Source of the DNA: DATBRG01 sp036560445
Lineage (GTDB): Bacteria > Pseudomonadota > Gammaproteobacteria > Burkholderiales > Methylophilaceae
Assembly: GCA_036560445.1 (NCBI GenBank)
Contig: DATBRG010000015.1
Location: 1-24,842, forward strand
Reading direction: 5' to 3'
DNA length: 24,842 nucleotides
Shown: piece after piece, positions 24,326 through 24,842 of the stretch
Numbering within the stretch: the first letter of the stretch is position 1
Layout: each line of letters begins with the position of its first letter
The notes under the pieces: generated by a model
Seen by the model: the letters and a program-made list of their open reading frames with translations, nothing else
What the model was told of the DNA's origin: nothing
Database searches by the model: none
Position numbers and translations under genes: made by a program

Positions 24326-24385
24326 TTCTAACCCATCATTCAAGCAGGACGCGCTAAAGCGCGCCCCTTAATTCAAACGTTAGGT
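24326..24385 (+). other. attC site 2 (60 bp)
   Basis: R'' TTCTAAC (24326–24332) and R' GTTAGGT (24379–24385), with a compact hairpin between (GCGCG/CGCGC around CTAAAG). The R'' matches the GTTAGAA that starts cassette 2. It shares the CCCATCAT, CAAGC-GGAC and CCCCTTA elements with attC3. Confidence 0.92.
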
Positions 24386-24390
24386 ATTCA

Positions 24391-24693
24391 ATGGAATTAC
24401 AGGGATTCGCTCAATACTTGGAGATATGGAACATGTGGATAGTGTTTCCTGCTTTAGCTATAGCGGCATTGATTTACCATATCCGCAAACGAAAAACCTC
24501 TACTATCCTCATTTTTATTGGGTTGCTTTTTTTCGTATTTGGCGAACTGGGCTCTTTATTCTATAAAAACAATCCCCTGCATCCTATTTATATAGCCTGT
24601 GCAATTTTTGTTGTAATTGGTCTTGTTGCTGGAATTACTGGTTGCTTTTTATATTGGCGAAAAGATTATGTTTCACACACTAAAAATACCTAA
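24391..24693 (+). CDS. Cassette 3: small membrane protein of unknown function
   Basis: 100 residues with about three hydrophobic segments (roughly 15–31, 37–56 and 68–92), for example TILIFIGLLFFVFGELGSLF. No family recognised. It starts 11 bases inside cassette 3 and its TAA stop (24691–24693) is formed by the R'' box of attC3, so gene and recombination site share bases. It is not obviously related to the cassette 2 protein. Confidence 0.82.
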   Translation: MELQGFAQYLEIWNMWIVFPALAIAALIYHIRKRKTSTILIFIGLLFFVFGELGSLFYKNNPLHPIYIACAIFVVIGLVAGITGCFLYWRKDYVSHTKNT

Positions 24694-24747
24694 CCCATCC
24701 ATCAAGCGGGACTTGCTGTCGCAAGCCCCTTATCTCATACGTTAGAG
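24688..24747 (+). other. attC site 3 (60 bp)
   Basis: R'' ACCTAAC (24688–24694) and R' GTTAGAG (24741–24747), with hairpin arms ACTTGC/GCAAG plus GGG/CCCC between. R'' matches the GTTAGGT that begins cassette 3. Same length and layout as attC2, suggesting related origins for these two cassettes. Confidence 0.92.
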
Positions 24748-24753
24748 CGCTCA

Positions 24754-24842
24754 ATGACTGCTAGCCCTGAACTTGTAGACTATCTTGCCTTTTTTGAGGC
24801 AGAGCCTAAGCTCATCACTCCTGGAACTGAATGGTTCTATGG
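24754..24842 (+). CDS. Cassette 4: start of an unknown protein, cut by the window end
   Basis: The ATG at 24754 lies 12 bases inside cassette 4, the same spacing as in the preceding cassettes. The frame stays open to the last base (29 complete codons: MTASPELVDYLAFFEAEPKL followed by ITPGTEWFY). Too short to assign; no membrane character so far. The position after an attC makes it very likely a real cassette gene. Confidence 0.65.
   Translation, partial: MTASPELVDYLAFFEAEPKLITPGTEWFY

Larger units (their letters stand above)
17610..24842. mobile_element. thrW-integrated genomic island (left part)
   Basis: Everything after the tRNA is accessory in character: three tyrosine recombinases of different families, an AlpA-like regulator, unrecognised AT-rich genes and an integron cassette array. 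The left edge is the tRNA 3' end; the right edge is not in the window. No plasmid transfer or phage structural genes are visible here. Whether the integron arrived with the island or sits beside it cannot be decided from this sequence. Confidence 0.75.
21752..24842. mobile_element. Integron: intI, attI region and cassette array (continues past window)
   Basis: The parts are intI on the - strand, a divergent attI region ending in the core site GTTAGAC (22929–22935), and cassettes on the + strand bounded by three attC sites. Cassette 1 runs 22930–23804, cassette 2 23805–24379, cassette 3 24380–24741, and cassette 4 starts at 24742. For each complete cassette, the first six bases after the G match its own R'' box in reverse complement (GTTAGAC/GTCTAAC, GTTAGAA/TTCTAAC, GTTAGGT/ACCTAAC), which supports genuine cassette boundaries. 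No resistance genes are seen, so this is an environmental or chromosomal-type integron. Confidence 0.93.

Noticed and set aside
17610..24842. Second copy of the tRNA-Thr 3' end marking the right island boundary
   Set aside because: I found no match by eye; the boundary is presumably beyond the window.

Overview
The window looks like a betaproteobacterial chromosome, perhaps Methylophilaceae or another Nitrosomonadales member. The clues are the fmdB–DUF502–aspS–nudB cluster, the ppsA/ppsR pair, AcnB-type aconitase and a class I fumarase. The genus is inference only. The window divides into a core part (1–17609) of moderate GC and an AT-richer accessory part (17610–24842).

Core, 1–7030. The 3' end of a class I fumarase gene is followed by phosphoenolpyruvate synthase (ppsA), its bifunctional regulatory kinase/phosphotransferase (ppsR) and aconitase B (acnB). 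All lie on the + strand and serve central carbon metabolism. A strong intrinsic terminator closes this group at 7000–7030.

Core, 7100–17609. First comes a 1041-residue GAF–PAS–GAF–PAS–GGDEF–EAL cyclic-di-GMP protein. Next is a tight run of fmdB-like zinc ribbon, DUF502 membrane protein, aspS, a small membrane protein, apt, nudB and nadA. An endonuclease/exonuclease/phosphatase-family gene overlaps a cardiolipin synthase B-like gene (clsB). The core ends with tRNA-Thr(CGU), the equivalent of thrW, which is a classic integration target.

Accessory region, 17610–24842. A P4-type tyrosine integrase begins just downstream of the tRNA. Its promoter is covered by five copies of an 8-bp operator-like motif. 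Then come an unrecognised 193-residue protein, an AlpA-like regulator, and a helix-turn-helix/zinc-ribbon protein paired with a second, unrelated tyrosine recombinase. A third tyrosine recombinase, on the - strand, is an integron integrase (IntI) carrying the IntI-specific insert. It reads away from an attI region and a cassette array. I count three complete cassettes and one cut by the window end: a DUF4062 protein, two small orphan membrane proteins, and an unknown. Three attC sites separate them, and each R'' box matches the start of its own cassette exactly.

The IntI reading frame appears broken by one extra G in a GGGG run that begins inside its expected ATG start codon. The most novel content is this integron nested in a thrW island, its DUF4062 first cassette, and the unexplained inverted repeats in its attI region.
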